Source: Weissella uvarum (GTDB taxonomy: Bacteria; Bacillota; Bacilli; Lactobacillales; Lactobacillaceae). Taken from it: a DNA stretch of 64,000 bases. The translations under genes were made by a program, and so were the position numbers. Position 1 is the first letter of the stretch, and each line of letters starts with the position of its first letter. Below, piece by piece: positions 26,858 to 35,315 of the stretch. Under the pieces are notes generated by a model. That model was not told the origin of the DNA. It saw only the letters and a program-made list of their open reading frames with translations, and did no database searches. The DNA is taken from the NCBI RefSeq assembly GCF_016908785.1, contig NZ_JAFBEO010000006.1:1-64000 (forward strand), written 5' to 3'.

Positions 26858-27904
26858 TTATCCTAAACTACCAGCATAACTAGGCATAAAGCCAGCTGAG
26901 ATTGTCTCAACACGAACGTTATATCCAAAAGTAGGCGCTGCAACGTATTGATTATTACCAATGTAGATTGCCACGTGATGTGCATTACTTCCAGTTTCAT
27001 CCCAGAACAACAAGTCTCCAGGTTGAGCATCCTTTACGGCTATCTTTTGAAATACTTTCGATTGTTCCTGTGAAGTACGTGGCACTCCTGCCCCGACTGC
27101 ATTACCAAATACATATTGAACTAGGCCAGAACAGTCCATACCGCTCATTGATTCTCCACCCCACACATATGGAATATTTTTAGTCGTCAGGTTCAATGCC
27201 ATCTTAACAATTGCATTTCTTTGAGCACTATCCGTTTTTACACCACCAGTAACCGCTGTATTACCCTCGCCTGTTGTAGTTGGTGCACCATTTGAAGTCA
27301 ACAAACCATCATTTGGATCCATAGTTGCTTCCGTTGCATTTTCCTTAGACAACTTGTCTACATTCACAACCAATGTCATATCTTTTTTCAAAGCATTGAA
27401 ATCTGCTTTAGGATTCAACTTCTTAACTGTTGCCTCATCAGTACTATAGCGTTGTGCGATACTTTTTAAGGTGTCGCCCTCCTTGACAGGGACACGAACC
27501 AAGGGCTGCTTTCGGCCTTTAGGCGTTTCATATCCAAGGAAAAGCTTTTGACCCACATAGATCACATCTTGATTGGAAATTTTATTTAATTCCATTAAAC
27601 GTTCAATTGACACATGATGTCGTTGTGCAATTTTAGAAAGTGAATCATTAGCTTTAACAGTATAGATGCGTTTGCGACCCTTTTGTACCTCAATATCTTC
27701 ACCAACAGTTAACTTATGGTCATTATCGATACCGTTTTCAGCTACAATATTTTGTACCTTAGCCCCATAGCGGTTAGCAATCTTCTTAACTGAATCATTT
27801 TGCTTAACCTCAATTTTATCTGCTGATGCCTCGGTCTGGTTAAAAGCGACTACACCTGTCGCTGCACTAGCAACTGCTAGTGACACGTTTACTTTGCTCG
27901 ACAT
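26858..27904 (-). CDS. LysM-NlpC/P60 peptidoglycan endopeptidase
   Basis: A 348-residue secreted wall hydrolase. Signal peptide (about 1-28), three LysM modules (about 30-73, 80-124 and 137-182) for peptidoglycan binding, a Thr/Gly linker and a C-terminal NlpC/P60 domain with Cys in GMDCSGLV and His in AHHVAIYIG. Ribosome site AAGGAG. Stands alone between two terminators. Its promoter has the TTG-25-TATACT layout of the T4SS operons, so it may serve mating-channel insertion or separation; a general wall-turnover role is also possible. Confidence 0.92.
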   Translation of the reverse strand: MSSKVNVSLAVASAATGVVAFNQTEASADKIEVKQNDSVKKIANRYGAKVQNIVAENGIDNDHKLTVGEDIEVQKGRKRIYTVKANDSLSKIAQRHHVSIERLMELNKISNQDVIYVGQKLFLGYETPKGRKQPLVRVPVKEGDTLKSIAQRYSTDEATVKKLNPKADFNALKKDMTLVVNVDKLSKENATEATMDPNDGLLTSNGAPTTTGEGNTAVTGGVKTDSAQRNAIVKMALNLTTKNIPYVWGGESMSGMDCSGLVQYVFGNAVGAGVPRTSQEQSKVFQKIAVKDAQPGDLLFWDETGSNAHHVAIYIGNNQYVAAPTFGYNVRVETISAGFMPSYAGSLG

Positions 27905-27933
27905 AATCTTCTCCTTTTTAAACTATGTCTATA

Positions 27934-27970
27934 AGTATAAAGGCTAATATTTTTTCTTTGTTAAAAACAA
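27934..27970 (-). promoter_or_regulatory. Promoter, TTGTTT-25-TATACT variant
   Basis: TTGTTT (27965-27970, minus strand) is 25 bp from TATACT (27934-27939). The CCATAA part of the other promoters is here AACAAA, so this is the weakest member of the group. Confidence 0.55.
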
Positions 27971-27975
27971 AAAAA

Positions 27976-27998
27976 GCACAATTCTTAAAGAATTGCGC
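27976..27998 (-). terminator. Rho-independent terminator
   Basis: GC-CAATTC / GAATTG-GC stem (one mismatch) followed on the minus strand by TTTTTTT. It ends the 35186-28013 gene group. Confidence 0.8.
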
Positions 27999-28012
27999 CT
28001 CTGCTTATTCAA

Positions 28013-28159
28013 TTAATCAACAGGTTGTAAATTCGGGATAGGTGCTTGAATGTCTATATCTGATGCGTTTTCAATCCGAAAATCAACATCTACACCAGTT
28101 TCTACCTCATCCGCAAATACGTTCTGAACTTTTAATTGAGCTAATAACTTATTTTTCAT
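28013..28159 (-). CDS. Possible 48-aa acidic protein
   Basis: From the ATG at 28159 the product is MKNKLLAQLKVQNVFADEVETG... with an acidic second half, ending just before a terminator. The frame can be opened up to 28207, but those codons lie in a strong hairpin. No clear ribosome site is visible for either start, so the call is weak. Confidence 0.35.
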   Translation of the reverse strand: MKNKLLAQLKVQNVFADEVETGVDVDFRIENASDIDIQAPIPNLQPVD

Positions 28160-28174
28160 GAGCATAATCAAAAC

Positions 28175-28213
28175 CCGACTATGCCCACTACTCAATGTAG
28201 AGAACATAGCCGG
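28175..28213 (-). terminator. Hairpin after the Toprim-like gene
   Basis: CCGGCTATG / CATAGTCGG arms with one mismatch enclose a second perfect stem (CTAC ATTGA GTAG). On the minus strand it is followed by GTTTTG, a poor T-tract. Could be a leaky terminator or attenuator. Confidence 0.55.
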
Positions 28214-28271
28214 ATATTTCCGACAAGATAGACTTAACTATCCACGTCCTCTACAAAGAGTCCTTTCAATT

Positions 28272-29465
28272 TTAAATTTCAACAATCTCAGGTAAGTAAC
28301 CGTTATTCAACAAATCATCCAATCCCTTACCATTTTCGATGTTCCAAGTAGCTTTCTTAACTGTATAGCCCTCTTCCTTAAGCAACTTCACCAAAGCATT
28401 AAGTGAATTCCGTACTTGCTCTTTTTCAATATCAACATCAAAAGCAACAATTACTGACTTTACCTGCATCCGCTTTAGCATCTCAAGGAATAATTTATAA
28501 CTACCAGTTCCTGCGATAGCTAATGAAACAAATCCATTCTTTAACAATGTGTCATCACCTTGGAAGTAACGCTCTAGAACCTTTTCAGTAATAATATCAC
28601 CTTTGAGGCCCCCTTCTGTTAGCCAAGCGCTATCTGAAACTAAATGCTTGCCACCTTTAATATCATTAATCATTGGTGAGTAAACGGAAACGTTTACGTT
28701 TAAGCGATTAGCTACAGTGGATCCTGCTACCTGGCCAGCAGTTGAAACCCAGCGATACTTACTACCGTCTTCCTTTGGATGATCAAGATCACGAATTTGC
28801 AATCCAATAATCTCTTGACGTTCATTGCGATAAGGAACTAATAATGCTTCAAAAGGACCATCATGCTTTTCAATCATCCCTTTAATAGCACTCCAGCAAA
28901 ACTTAACTCGCCATTCACCATTCATCTTAACCTTTGAAAAGCCTGGCACACCTCGCCAGATATTTGAATCTTTATCATATCCTGCTCGCTCAAATACATC
29001 GTCCCACTGGATTAATGCAGTATCTGGTATAACTGAGGCGTATTGCTTTGCTGCAATGGCCTCCTCTGTTAACCCTCTACGCAATAAGTCCTGCTTTGTT
29101 CTTTCAGCTAGTCCAAGTTCCTGCAGTACGATACGATAGACAACATCAAGTTGCTTATCGCTTGCAGTCTTAACATCATAGGTTTTTTTAGGTTCAGGCA
29201 AATTAGTTGTTACTTCGCCTTCTAATTTGTGATAAGGCCGTCCATAATCATTAATAACACGTTCACAGCGAACAGTATTAGTTTCTGGACAATAAACACA
29301 CCAATCATCATGACCACATATTGGGCATGGTTGTTTAAACTCATACCATAGCAAATCACTAGTTGGGTTAATTTGCTTACCTCTGTTTGAAATTCTTAAT
29401 CCATTAATTTCCATCAATTTTCTTGAGCAAGTAACCCAATTAGGTTTGCTCTCTCCTTTCATCAT
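28272..29465 (-). CDS. Toprim/DUF3854-like plasmid DNA-processing protein
   Basis: A 397-residue protein. Zinc-finger-like cysteines near residues 47-67 (CPICGHDDWCVYC...C) resemble primase-type zinc ribbons. The C-terminal half has a Toprim-like pattern: ITEKVL, LAIAGTGSY, VIVAFDVDIE and KGLDDLLNNGY, as in DUF3854 proteins of plasmids and phages. No helicase Walker motif is seen. A primase-like or replication-accessory role is inferred from the domains. It belongs to the minus-strand run downstream of the origin. Weak ribosome site (GGCGG). Confidence 0.75.
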   Translation of the reverse strand: MMKGESKPNWVTCSRKLMEINGLRISNRGKQINPTSDLLWYEFKQPCPICGHDDWCVYCPETNTVRCERVINDYGRPYHKLEGEVTTNLPEPKKTYDVKTASDKQLDVVYRIVLQELGLAERTKQDLLRRGLTEEAIAAKQYASVIPDTALIQWDDVFERAGYDKDSNIWRGVPGFSKVKMNGEWRVKFCWSAIKGMIEKHDGPFEALLVPYRNERQEIIGLQIRDLDHPKEDGSKYRWVSTAGQVAGSTVANRLNVNVSVYSPMINDIKGGKHLVSDSAWLTEGGLKGDIITEKVLERYFQGDDTLLKNGFVSLAIAGTGSYKLFLEMLKRMQVKSVIVAFDVDIEKEQVRNSLNALVKLLKEEGYTVKKATWNIENGKGLDDLLNNGYLPEIVEI

Positions 29466-29524
29466 TATCCGCCTGATGTCTCTTATTTCTATATTGAAAC
29501 AAGAAACATTGATTCAACAATATA

Positions 29525-30430
29525 TTAGACTGCCTTGGTTGAGCCGTCTTTTTCTAACTGAATAAAATCAACACTCAAGATATTATTCAATTTTTCGTCT
29601 GCACTAACTGCCATACTATCTAATTCATTCAAAGCATCTAAGTCATCCAATCCATCAACATTATCGGTCTGATTAGATTGATCCATATCATCCGCAATAA
29701 AGGCTGGTGTCGGTTTAATAGTTTCAGTCTCTTCAACAATTTGAATTTTCCTCAACTTCTCTCGAATTGACTTTCCAACAGTTTGATAAAGTTCTAATTC
29801 ATTAGCGAAATTACGTTTCTGACTTACTTCCTCTTTTATTTTAGAAACAAAGTCAAATGCTGTCCGCTTATCAACAGAATTCTCATCATCGAAAAATCCA
29901 CTTTGAACAAGAAATTGCTTGGCTACGGTCATAATAGCCTGTTTTACATGCTTAACCTCTTCAACCATGGTATTTTCTTGCTCTACAGCCTGTTCTTCAG
30001 CTTGATTAGCTTGTCTATTTAACAACCTTTGCTTAATTTCCTCAGGCTTAGACCAAAGCTCAAATCCTATCCCTGTCAGTTCCGCAGTGCTCTTAACAAA
30101 AGCACGTGCATAAGCAGTCTGAATGTTTTGAGCTGTTGGATTTCTAGTATCCAATGGATAAGGCTGAGTTCGTTCATTTCCATTTGCCTTCACTGTAGTA
30201 ATAACATAAGCATTACCAAATTGATCTTGTTCAACTGGTCCGCGTGAAAATTGAAAATCTTCCAACGTGTCATTAGCTATTACATATACATCAGTCCAAG
30301 CCGCATAGACAGAAGTGAATCCATTAGCTTCTTCCTTGATCTTCGCATGTGGTGCAAGTAGTTCCTTTTTTAAATTCTCACTAAATTCCTTTATCGGTGC
30401 ATCCGCAACAAATACTCTCTCATTCAACAT
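29525..30430 (-). CDS. Putative Rad52-type single-strand annealing protein (Sak3-like)
   Basis: Start ATG 30430 (MLNERVFVADAP) behind AGAGGA and the shared leader motif; 301 residues. The first ~150 residues carry SVYAAWTDVYVIAND, QPYPLDTRNPTAQNIQTAYARAFVKSTAELTGIGFELW, a pattern like Sak3/DUF1071 annealing proteins (Rad52 superfamily). The C-terminal half is acidic and disordered, a usual tail for binding partners such as SSB. Such proteins recircularise or repair entering plasmid DNA. The family assignment is tentative. Confidence 0.6.
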   Translation of the reverse strand: MLNERVFVADAPIKEFSENLKKELLAPHAKIKEEANGFTSVYAAWTDVYVIANDTLEDFQFSRGPVEQDQFGNAYVITTVKANGNERTQPYPLDTRNPTAQNIQTAYARAFVKSTAELTGIGFELWSKPEEIKQRLLNRQANQAEEQAVEQENTMVEEVKHVKQAIMTVAKQFLVQSGFFDDENSVDKRTAFDFVSKIKEEVSQKRNFANELELYQTVGKSIREKLRKIQIVEETETIKPTPAFIADDMDQSNQTDNVDGLDDLDALNELDSMAVSADEKLNNILSVDFIQLEKDGSTKAV

Positions 30431-30467
30431 TATCTGTCCTCTTTCATCAATTTTTCCAACTTCGATC

Positions 30468-30866
30468 TTAATGACCACTATAAAAATTATCTATAACATT
30501 TTCAGCTATTTCGTTATAACTGTGTGGTTCTGCCCACAAAGTCATACGAGAACCATCTAAAGACGCAGATTCACGCTTATTAAATTTAGACTTGCTAACC
30601 GCATACAATACATACTTTCCTTGTAACAAAACACTATTACGATAAGTACCAATTAGCGTCACATTCTCTAAATTTATCTGGTCATAACCCCAAGGTTCAA
30701 CTGCAAATTCTTGATGCTCAACAGTCTTCATTTGATTAAACAAAGCAAGAACTAAATTTCGTTGTTCAACTGCATATTCATCTTCTGCATCTACTTGAAC
30801 TAAGTCTTCCCCGTTCATCAATGCTACAAAGTCATTAAATTCATCATTACTTAGCTTAACAGTCAT
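30468..30866 (-). CDS. Small acidic unknown protein
   Basis: 132 residues, strongly acidic first 40 residues (LSNDEFNDFVALMNGEDLVQVDAEDEY), then beta-type segments. It is preceded by the ATTG-TGAAAGAGG leader motif. No recognised family. Position near the origin with an annealing protein would fit an establishment or anti-defence role, but nothing in the sequence proves it. Confidence 0.7.
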   Translation of the reverse strand: MTVKLSNDEFNDFVALMNGEDLVQVDAEDEYAVEQRNLVLALFNQMKTVEHQEFAVEPWGYDQINLENVTLIGTYRNSVLLQGKYVLYAVSKSKFNKRESASLDGSRMTLWAEPHSYNEIAENVIDNFYSGH

Positions 30867-30960
30867 AATTTCTCTCCTCTTTCACCAATTTTTCTAGAAA
30901 AGTTTCGTAATAAAAAAGCGCCATGGCGGTGATTCTCAATGAAAATCTTTTATTATCTTG

Positions 30961-31293
30961 CTATTGACGTCGATAATAATCCCACACATCTTCAAAATAA
31001 CTATTTATTCTTTCTATATCCGAAAAAGATAACAGTGTCGTTAATACATCGCCTCCGAAGCGACTTTCAATAATACCCTCTTCAGTATTTATGAAAGTAC
31101 TTGGTCCACCGAGATCAATGAAAAAAAAGACAGATTCATAATTTCCGCGTAAGTTACTCGTTATTTTAGCTGTCTGATTAACTATGTCATCCGACGTGAA
31201 CTCGTCAAATCCCTCATCAGTTTTCAATTGGTTAAGGATTTGCTTGTGCTTTTTATTGAATTCCTTTATTACATCATTATTTGTATTCATCAT
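30961..31293 (-). CDS. Small unknown protein (110 aa)
   Basis: The first of two adjacent ATG codons (31293) is used, behind the leader motif and GAGGAAAA. Helical N-terminus (EFNKKHKQILNQLKTDEGF) and a FFIDLGGPSTFIN segment. No known family seen. Confidence 0.68.
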   Translation of the reverse strand: MMNTNNDVIKEFNKKHKQILNQLKTDEGFDEFTSDDIVNQTAKITSNLRGNYESVFFFIDLGGPSTFINTEEGIIESRFGGDVLTTLLSFSDIERINSYFEDVWDYYRRQ

Positions 31294-31328
31294 ATCTATT
31301 TTCCTCTTTCAACAATGTTTATAACTTT

Positions 31329-31391
31329 CTAGTCGTTCAGATTTGCCATCAAATCTATAAATTCTAATTCATGGGCCCTGTTTTCAGTCAA
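31329..31391 (-). pseudogene. Possible 3' relic of a 31618-type gene
   Basis: The minus-strand frame ends LTENRAHELEFIDLMANLND and a stop, close to the C-terminus HEDMVRELEFMN of the neighbouring 232-aa protein. No upstream body remains. It suggests deletion of a former paralogue. Confidence 0.3.
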
Positions 31392-31566
31392 TGCTCAATG
31401 TTATATGTTCACCACAGTCTAATCGCATCTGCAAATCCCCAACTAAACGTTTAACATCTGCATCAGTTAAATCAATTTCACCATAATCATTCGTTGACCC
31501 AATAACTATTTCGTTATGTCCTTCCGAACAATTGTCGGTCCAACCAAAATATGAAATATCAGCCAT
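31384..31566 (-). CDS. Small acidic unknown protein (60 aa)
   Basis: Start ATG 31566 (MADISYFGW) directly behind the leader motif with AAAGAGG; a longer frame to 31584 precedes the site. Acidic, with DNCSEGHNEIVIGS near the start. Unknown. Confidence 0.65.
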   Translation of the reverse strand: MADISYFGWTDNCSEGHNEIVIGSTNDYGEIDLTDADVKRLVGDLQMRLDCGEHITLSID

Positions 31567-31617
31567 AATTGCCTCTTTCAACAATGTTTATTAACTGCTA
31601 TCCGCTGAGTTTGATTG

Positions 31618-32316
31618 CTAATTCATGAATTCCAATTCACGCACCATGTCTTCATGAGTCATGAAGTTTGGACTAGTCATGATTTTCACAACTCGGTTAT
31701 AACGACTGTAAACTGCCTCTGCTAACTGTCCTGGCAGTCCAGCATTTACGTATTCAAACCGTGTATTTTTATAGTCTGCTTGCACGCAAAGCATGTCAGC
31801 TACTCGTTTATATGTTTCTGAATCAGACACATCTAGATTGCAGAGACTTGAAACATCTACATCAACCGTTGGGACAACAACATCATCTACTTCTTCATCC
31901 CCTGGTACATTCAATAAGATTGATTTGTCCCGGGAATCATAACTAATCTCGATGAACGATAAGTTATCCAAATAAGGGTGCTTTTGTTCTAATTCTTCCC
32001 AAGCCTTTTGGAAACTTTGACGATCAATAGCGAACTCTTGAGGTGATTCAACATATAACACTTGATCCATATCATTAGGAAATTGTTCGATTTCAAATTC
32101 TAGGTTGAAACCTTTGAATTTACCTGTGAGATACAAATTATGTTCATCACCGATTAATGCACCTTGATCATTAGTCCCCACATTACTAGTAGCCTTAAAA
32201 ACAAGAACATCATTATCATTCTTTACTGCATCAGGCATAATCAATACACGCTGGTAGAACTCGTTAAATTCCAAAACTTCAACTGTTGCAACTACACTAA
32301 TATCCTCATTAAACAT
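31618..32316 (-). CDS. Acidic unknown protein (232 aa)
   Basis: Highly acidic product without Cys-rich or membrane parts; a run VDDVVVPTVDVDVS around 140-155. Mostly beta-type segments in the first half. Strong acidity in an early-region cluster is a feature of DNA-mimic anti-restriction proteins such as ArdA, but no ArdA motif is visible. Preceded by a one-base variant of the leader motif (GAGAGAGG). Confidence 0.7.
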   Translation of the reverse strand: MFNEDISVVATVEVLEFNEFYQRVLIMPDAVKNDNDVLVFKATSNVGTNDQGALIGDEHNLYLTGKFKGFNLEFEIEQFPNDMDQVLYVESPQEFAIDRQSFQKAWEELEQKHPYLDNLSFIEISYDSRDKSILLNVPGDEEVDDVVVPTVDVDVSSLCNLDVSDSETYKRVADMLCVQADYKNTRFEYVNAGLPGQLAEAVYSRYNRVVKIMTSPNFMTHEDMVRELEFMN

Positions 32317-32342
32317 ATTCTTTATCCTCTCTCATCAATATC

Positions 32343-33188
32343 TCAAATCATCTCAATCAAATTTTCTTCTAAATAACTCCAAAATGATTGTGTGATTTCA
32401 TCATAAATCGCAGCACTATGTCCTGGCTTTTGAAATTCCTCAAACATATTAAGGACATCTTGCTCAGTACCAGTACTAATAGCTTTATCTAAAGACTTCT
32501 CACGAATAAATTTCTCAATACTCTCAATATCAAGCGTATCCTGGTCAATGCCTAACCCGTGAACATTAAACTCTTTCATTTGTTCTAAGAAAGGCTGTTC
32601 ATCCCAATAAGAATGTAACCAGTTAGCAAAAGTGTTTACCTTATCCTTTAAAACTAAGTAATTTCCATAATCTAGGCGATTTTTACCAGGTCTCAAATCT
32701 GCAATTGTTGATCCCTTTAAAATTGATTTTGGTGGAAACCATTCACGTCTCTCAAACAGTGAAGTACCAAACTTCACGTCAGTATAAAGCAAATCATTGC
32801 CACCAAATTTACATTCTTTATGGAAAGCAGTAGGAAAAGCAGTAACCTCTTGATACAAAATATCAAAGTTACGCTCGAATTCTTGCATATACAAGATTTC
32901 GTCTAGTTCCTTATTGAAATAAAGTTCAAATATCTCGCTAATATCGCTATCAAGAAGAGAAATCCCAAATCGTTTGACGCCATCAGCATTGTACTCGTCA
33001 TATTCTAAATCAATTGCATAATCGTCTTCTGTGAAACCAAAGCCATTCTCATCTAAATAATAATTACCTCGGTTTTGACAAAAAGTACGTACAAAATCAA
33101 CAATAAATAATTTTGTACCATCCTCACTCAGTTGTCCTTTATATGCTTGAATACAACGCGCTGCTAAACTACCTTCTACAATCTTCAT
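32343..33188 (-). CDS. Acidic unknown protein, tandem paralogue A
   Basis: 281 residues beginning MKIVEGSLAARCIQAYKGQL. It shares the start MKIV(E/D)GSLA, the VRT helix, the FNKELDEILYMQEF block, a GG(N/D)DL...K(F/V)GTS block and the end SFWSYLEENL with the neighbouring 33279-34133 product. It is therefore a tandem duplicate of that gene. Acidic and aromatic; no membrane helix. Function unknown. Leader motif present at 33198-33211. Confidence 0.75.
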   Translation of the reverse strand: MKIVEGSLAARCIQAYKGQLSEDGTKLFIVDFVRTFCQNRGNYYLDENGFGFTEDDYAIDLEYDEYNADGVKRFGISLLDSDISEIFELYFNKELDEILYMQEFERNFDILYQEVTAFPTAFHKECKFGGNDLLYTDVKFGTSLFERREWFPPKSILKGSTIADLRPGKNRLDYGNYLVLKDKVNTFANWLHSYWDEQPFLEQMKEFNVHGLGIDQDTLDIESIEKFIREKSLDKAISTGTEQDVLNMFEEFQKPGHSAAIYDEITQSFWSYLEENLIEMI

Positions 33189-33278
33189 TTTATTTATCCT
33201 CTTTCATCAATGTTCAAATATTCTAGCAATCAATACGCTTTACTCTTGAATAACATAAGTACTAATCAAGAGAACTAA

Positions 33279-34133
33279 CTAATCTTCTTCCCAGGTATCT
33301 AAACAGTCTCTATTACCTACCATATCCGGTAAGTTAGTCTCTAGATAAGCCCAAAAAGAACGTTTAATATCATCCTCAGAAAACCCAAATTCTTTGGGAT
33401 TCTTTACATAAGCTAATAATTGAAGAAGTTCTTTTTCAGTCCGTTCCGTCATTGCTTTAAAAGCAGCATCTTCTCGGAAAAAAATCTCAATATTTTTTTT
33501 GTAAATGTCCTCACGATTAATGTCCACACCATACAAATTGTATTTTCCCATTGCGGTAAAAAATGACAAAGGATTCCAACATGACCGAATCCATTCTCCA
33601 AATGAACAAACAATGTCCAAAACAATCATATAAATACCATGGTCAATGTATGGTTCATAACGTCGCAGGTCCTCAATCTCCATGCCTTTAGCTAAGTCTT
33701 CAGGAAACTGTGAAAAGAACACAACATGACTAGTACCAACTTTTGCTTCGGTAACAAGATCATCTCCACCAGCATAAGGCTGATTAAAAACACAGGGGAA
33801 AACTCCTCTTCCCTTTTCTGGATGGTCATACATAAAATCTTGCATATACAAGATTTCATCCATATTGTCATTAAAGTAAAAGTAATAGCTTTTGTTAATC
33901 CCTGGTAGATATACAGCAATACGGTTCACACCTTTTAAACTGGCTAATCCAAAAATTCTGTAGTCGTTTTCACTGAAATAATCATACCCATCCTCACTTT
34001 CGCAATATGGGCCAAGAAACTCATTGTAAGTACGTACTAAGTCTTTAATAAATGCGCACTCATCTTCCTGACCTAACTGCTGCTCATAACAAGCAACCAA
34101 ACGCTGCGCTAAACTTCCATCTACAATTTTCAT
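33279..34133 (-). CDS. Acidic unknown protein, tandem paralogue B
   Basis: 284 residues, paralogue of 32343-33188 over the full length (MKIVDGSLAQRLVACYEQQL, FNDNMDEILYMQDF, SFWAYLETNLPDM). Divergence is high, so the duplication is old. An extra acidic tail (DCLDTWEED) is present. Leader motif at 34143-34156. Function unknown. Confidence 0.75.
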   Translation of the reverse strand: MKIVDGSLAQRLVACYEQQLGQEDECAFIKDLVRTYNEFLGPYCESEDGYDYFSENDYRIFGLASLKGVNRIAVYLPGINKSYYFYFNDNMDEILYMQDFMYDHPEKGRGVFPCVFNQPYAGGDDLVTEAKVGTSHVVFFSQFPEDLAKGMEIEDLRRYEPYIDHGIYMIVLDIVCSFGEWIRSCWNPLSFFTAMGKYNLYGVDINREDIYKKNIEIFFREDAAFKAMTERTEKELLQLLAYVKNPKEFGFSEDDIKRSFWAYLETNLPDMVGNRDCLDTWEED

Positions 34134-34188
34134 TATTATTTTCCTCTTTCATCAATCTTCAATCCAACCAACAATGTTGATTTAATAA

Positions 34189-34764
34189 CTACTGATTCAC
34201 ATAGTCTTCTGCAGTTTCATAATCTTTTTGATACAAAAATACCCGTAATGATTTATGAATCTTAGCCAATTTCTTAGCATTAGATCCATTAACAATTACG
34301 GGTTTATCACTAGTATATGAACGTCCATGTGAATATTTAACAAAACGATAGCGACCATTGATTTTATCAATAAGAACATAGTGCTGTCGTTCCATCGTTA
34401 ATGTAACCTTTTGCTTTCCCAAAAGAATATTAACGATTTCATGATGTACGTCCGAATCTGAGACTACACATATATGATTGTTAACCTCTTCAAACCACTC
34501 AGAGTGATTACGAATAACGGCCATTCTATCTTGTATATGTGATATAGGGCCAAACGATGCCTCACCACTAACAAAGTCTTCAACATAACCTATCAGGTAC
34601 TCCTCAAATTCATTAGCTGAATTTAAACGTTCCGTATATTTATGCCGAATCAATTTGCCATAACGGTCCTTACTATTTTGAGAAGTATAAACAACTGTTA
34701 AATAGTGATAAGTAGAGTTTGGTGCCTGTCTAGGTTTAAATACATAGTAAGTTTTTCGTGTCAT
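34189..34764 (-). CDS. Unknown 191-aa protein
   Basis: More basic than its neighbours: MTRKTYYVFKPRQAPNSTYHYL at the start, KVTLTMERQHYVLIDKINGRYRFV in the middle. No recognised domain. Leader motif at 34777-34790; the ribosome site GAGGGG lies about 10 nt upstream of the ATG. Confidence 0.68.
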   Translation of the reverse strand: MTRKTYYVFKPRQAPNSTYHYLTVVYTSQNSKDRYGKLIRHKYTERLNSANEFEEYLIGYVEDFVSGEASFGPISHIQDRMAVIRNHSEWFEEVNNHICVVSDSDVHHEIVNILLGKQKVTLTMERQHYVLIDKINGRYRFVKYSHGRSYTSDKPVIVNGSNAKKLAKIHKSLRVFLYQKDYETAEDYVNQ

Positions 34765-34826
34765 AGAAAATAAACCCCTCTTTCAACAATAATGGTGCAA
34801 AGCACATTACAACAATAAACGACTCG

Positions 34827-35186
34827 TTACTTATAGATCGCACTAATTAGAGCGTTCGTTAACCAATTACGGATACCAATAGAAAATACGCCGTATACCT
34901 GCTTTAAATCTTCGTTGACCAATTCTGTAAAATCTTTTTTCGTGATTTTAAAAGCTGGTCCAACATAGCTTTGGTTCATTTTGAACGTGTCGATAAAAAT
35001 ATCAATATCACCACGGTTCAAAATAAAACGTTTATCGCTTTTAAGTTGTTCTAGACGATAGATAACTAAAGAAAGACAAAGATTGTCTATCCCATTTTTA
35101 GCAGATAAGTTTGCTTGATGAACATCAAGCATAGAAACCTCATCTAAATTAGTGACATCTGAAATATCTTGCAACGGATTCAACAT
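34827..35186 (-). CDS. Unknown 119-aa protein, first gene after the structured leader
   Basis: ATG 35186 (MLNPLQDISDV) is preferred to the frame start at 35243, because AGAAGGAG precedes it and the upstream part reads through the leader. Helical, acidic N-terminus. Unknown family. It is the first gene downstream of the hairpin array and attenuator at 35235-35450. Confidence 0.65.
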   Translation of the reverse strand: MLNPLQDISDVTNLDEVSMLDVHQANLSAKNGIDNLCLSLVIYRLEQLKSDKRFILNRGDIDIFIDTFKMNQSYVGPAFKITKKDFTELVNEDLKQVYGVFSIGIRNWLTNALISAIYK

Positions 35187-35234
35187 AAAAAATCTCCTTC
35201 TGTCCAATTGGACGCAACAATATTGCAAACAAAA

Positions 35235-35285
35235 AAAGGACATCGACTAATTTATCGGTCAGATAAATTGGTATCAATGTCCTTT
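35235..35285 (-). terminator. Terminator or attenuator in the leader of the 35186 group
   Basis: AAAGGACAT/ATGTCCTTT arms enclose a second perfect stem AATTTATC/GATAAATT. On the minus strand a run of seven Ts follows. Located about 50 bp before gene 35186, it could cap transcription entering from the origin side or act as an attenuator. Confidence 0.8.
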
Positions 35286-35315
35286 GCTGAATGCAATATT
35301 AACAATGTAATTTAA

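Larger units (their letters stand above)
30438..34790 (-). repeat. Dispersed 14-bp leader motif ATTGWTGAAAGAGG, eight copies
   Basis: On the minus strand this motif (one or two variant bases in some copies) lies immediately upstream of eight consecutive genes: 30438-30451, 30876-30889, 31303-31316, 31572-31585, 32326-32339, 33198-33211, 34143-34156 and 34777-34790. Its 3' half (AAAGAGG) is the ribosome site; the conserved ATTGWTG part is not needed for that. A further ATTGTTG occurs before gene 35186. Confidence 0.85.
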
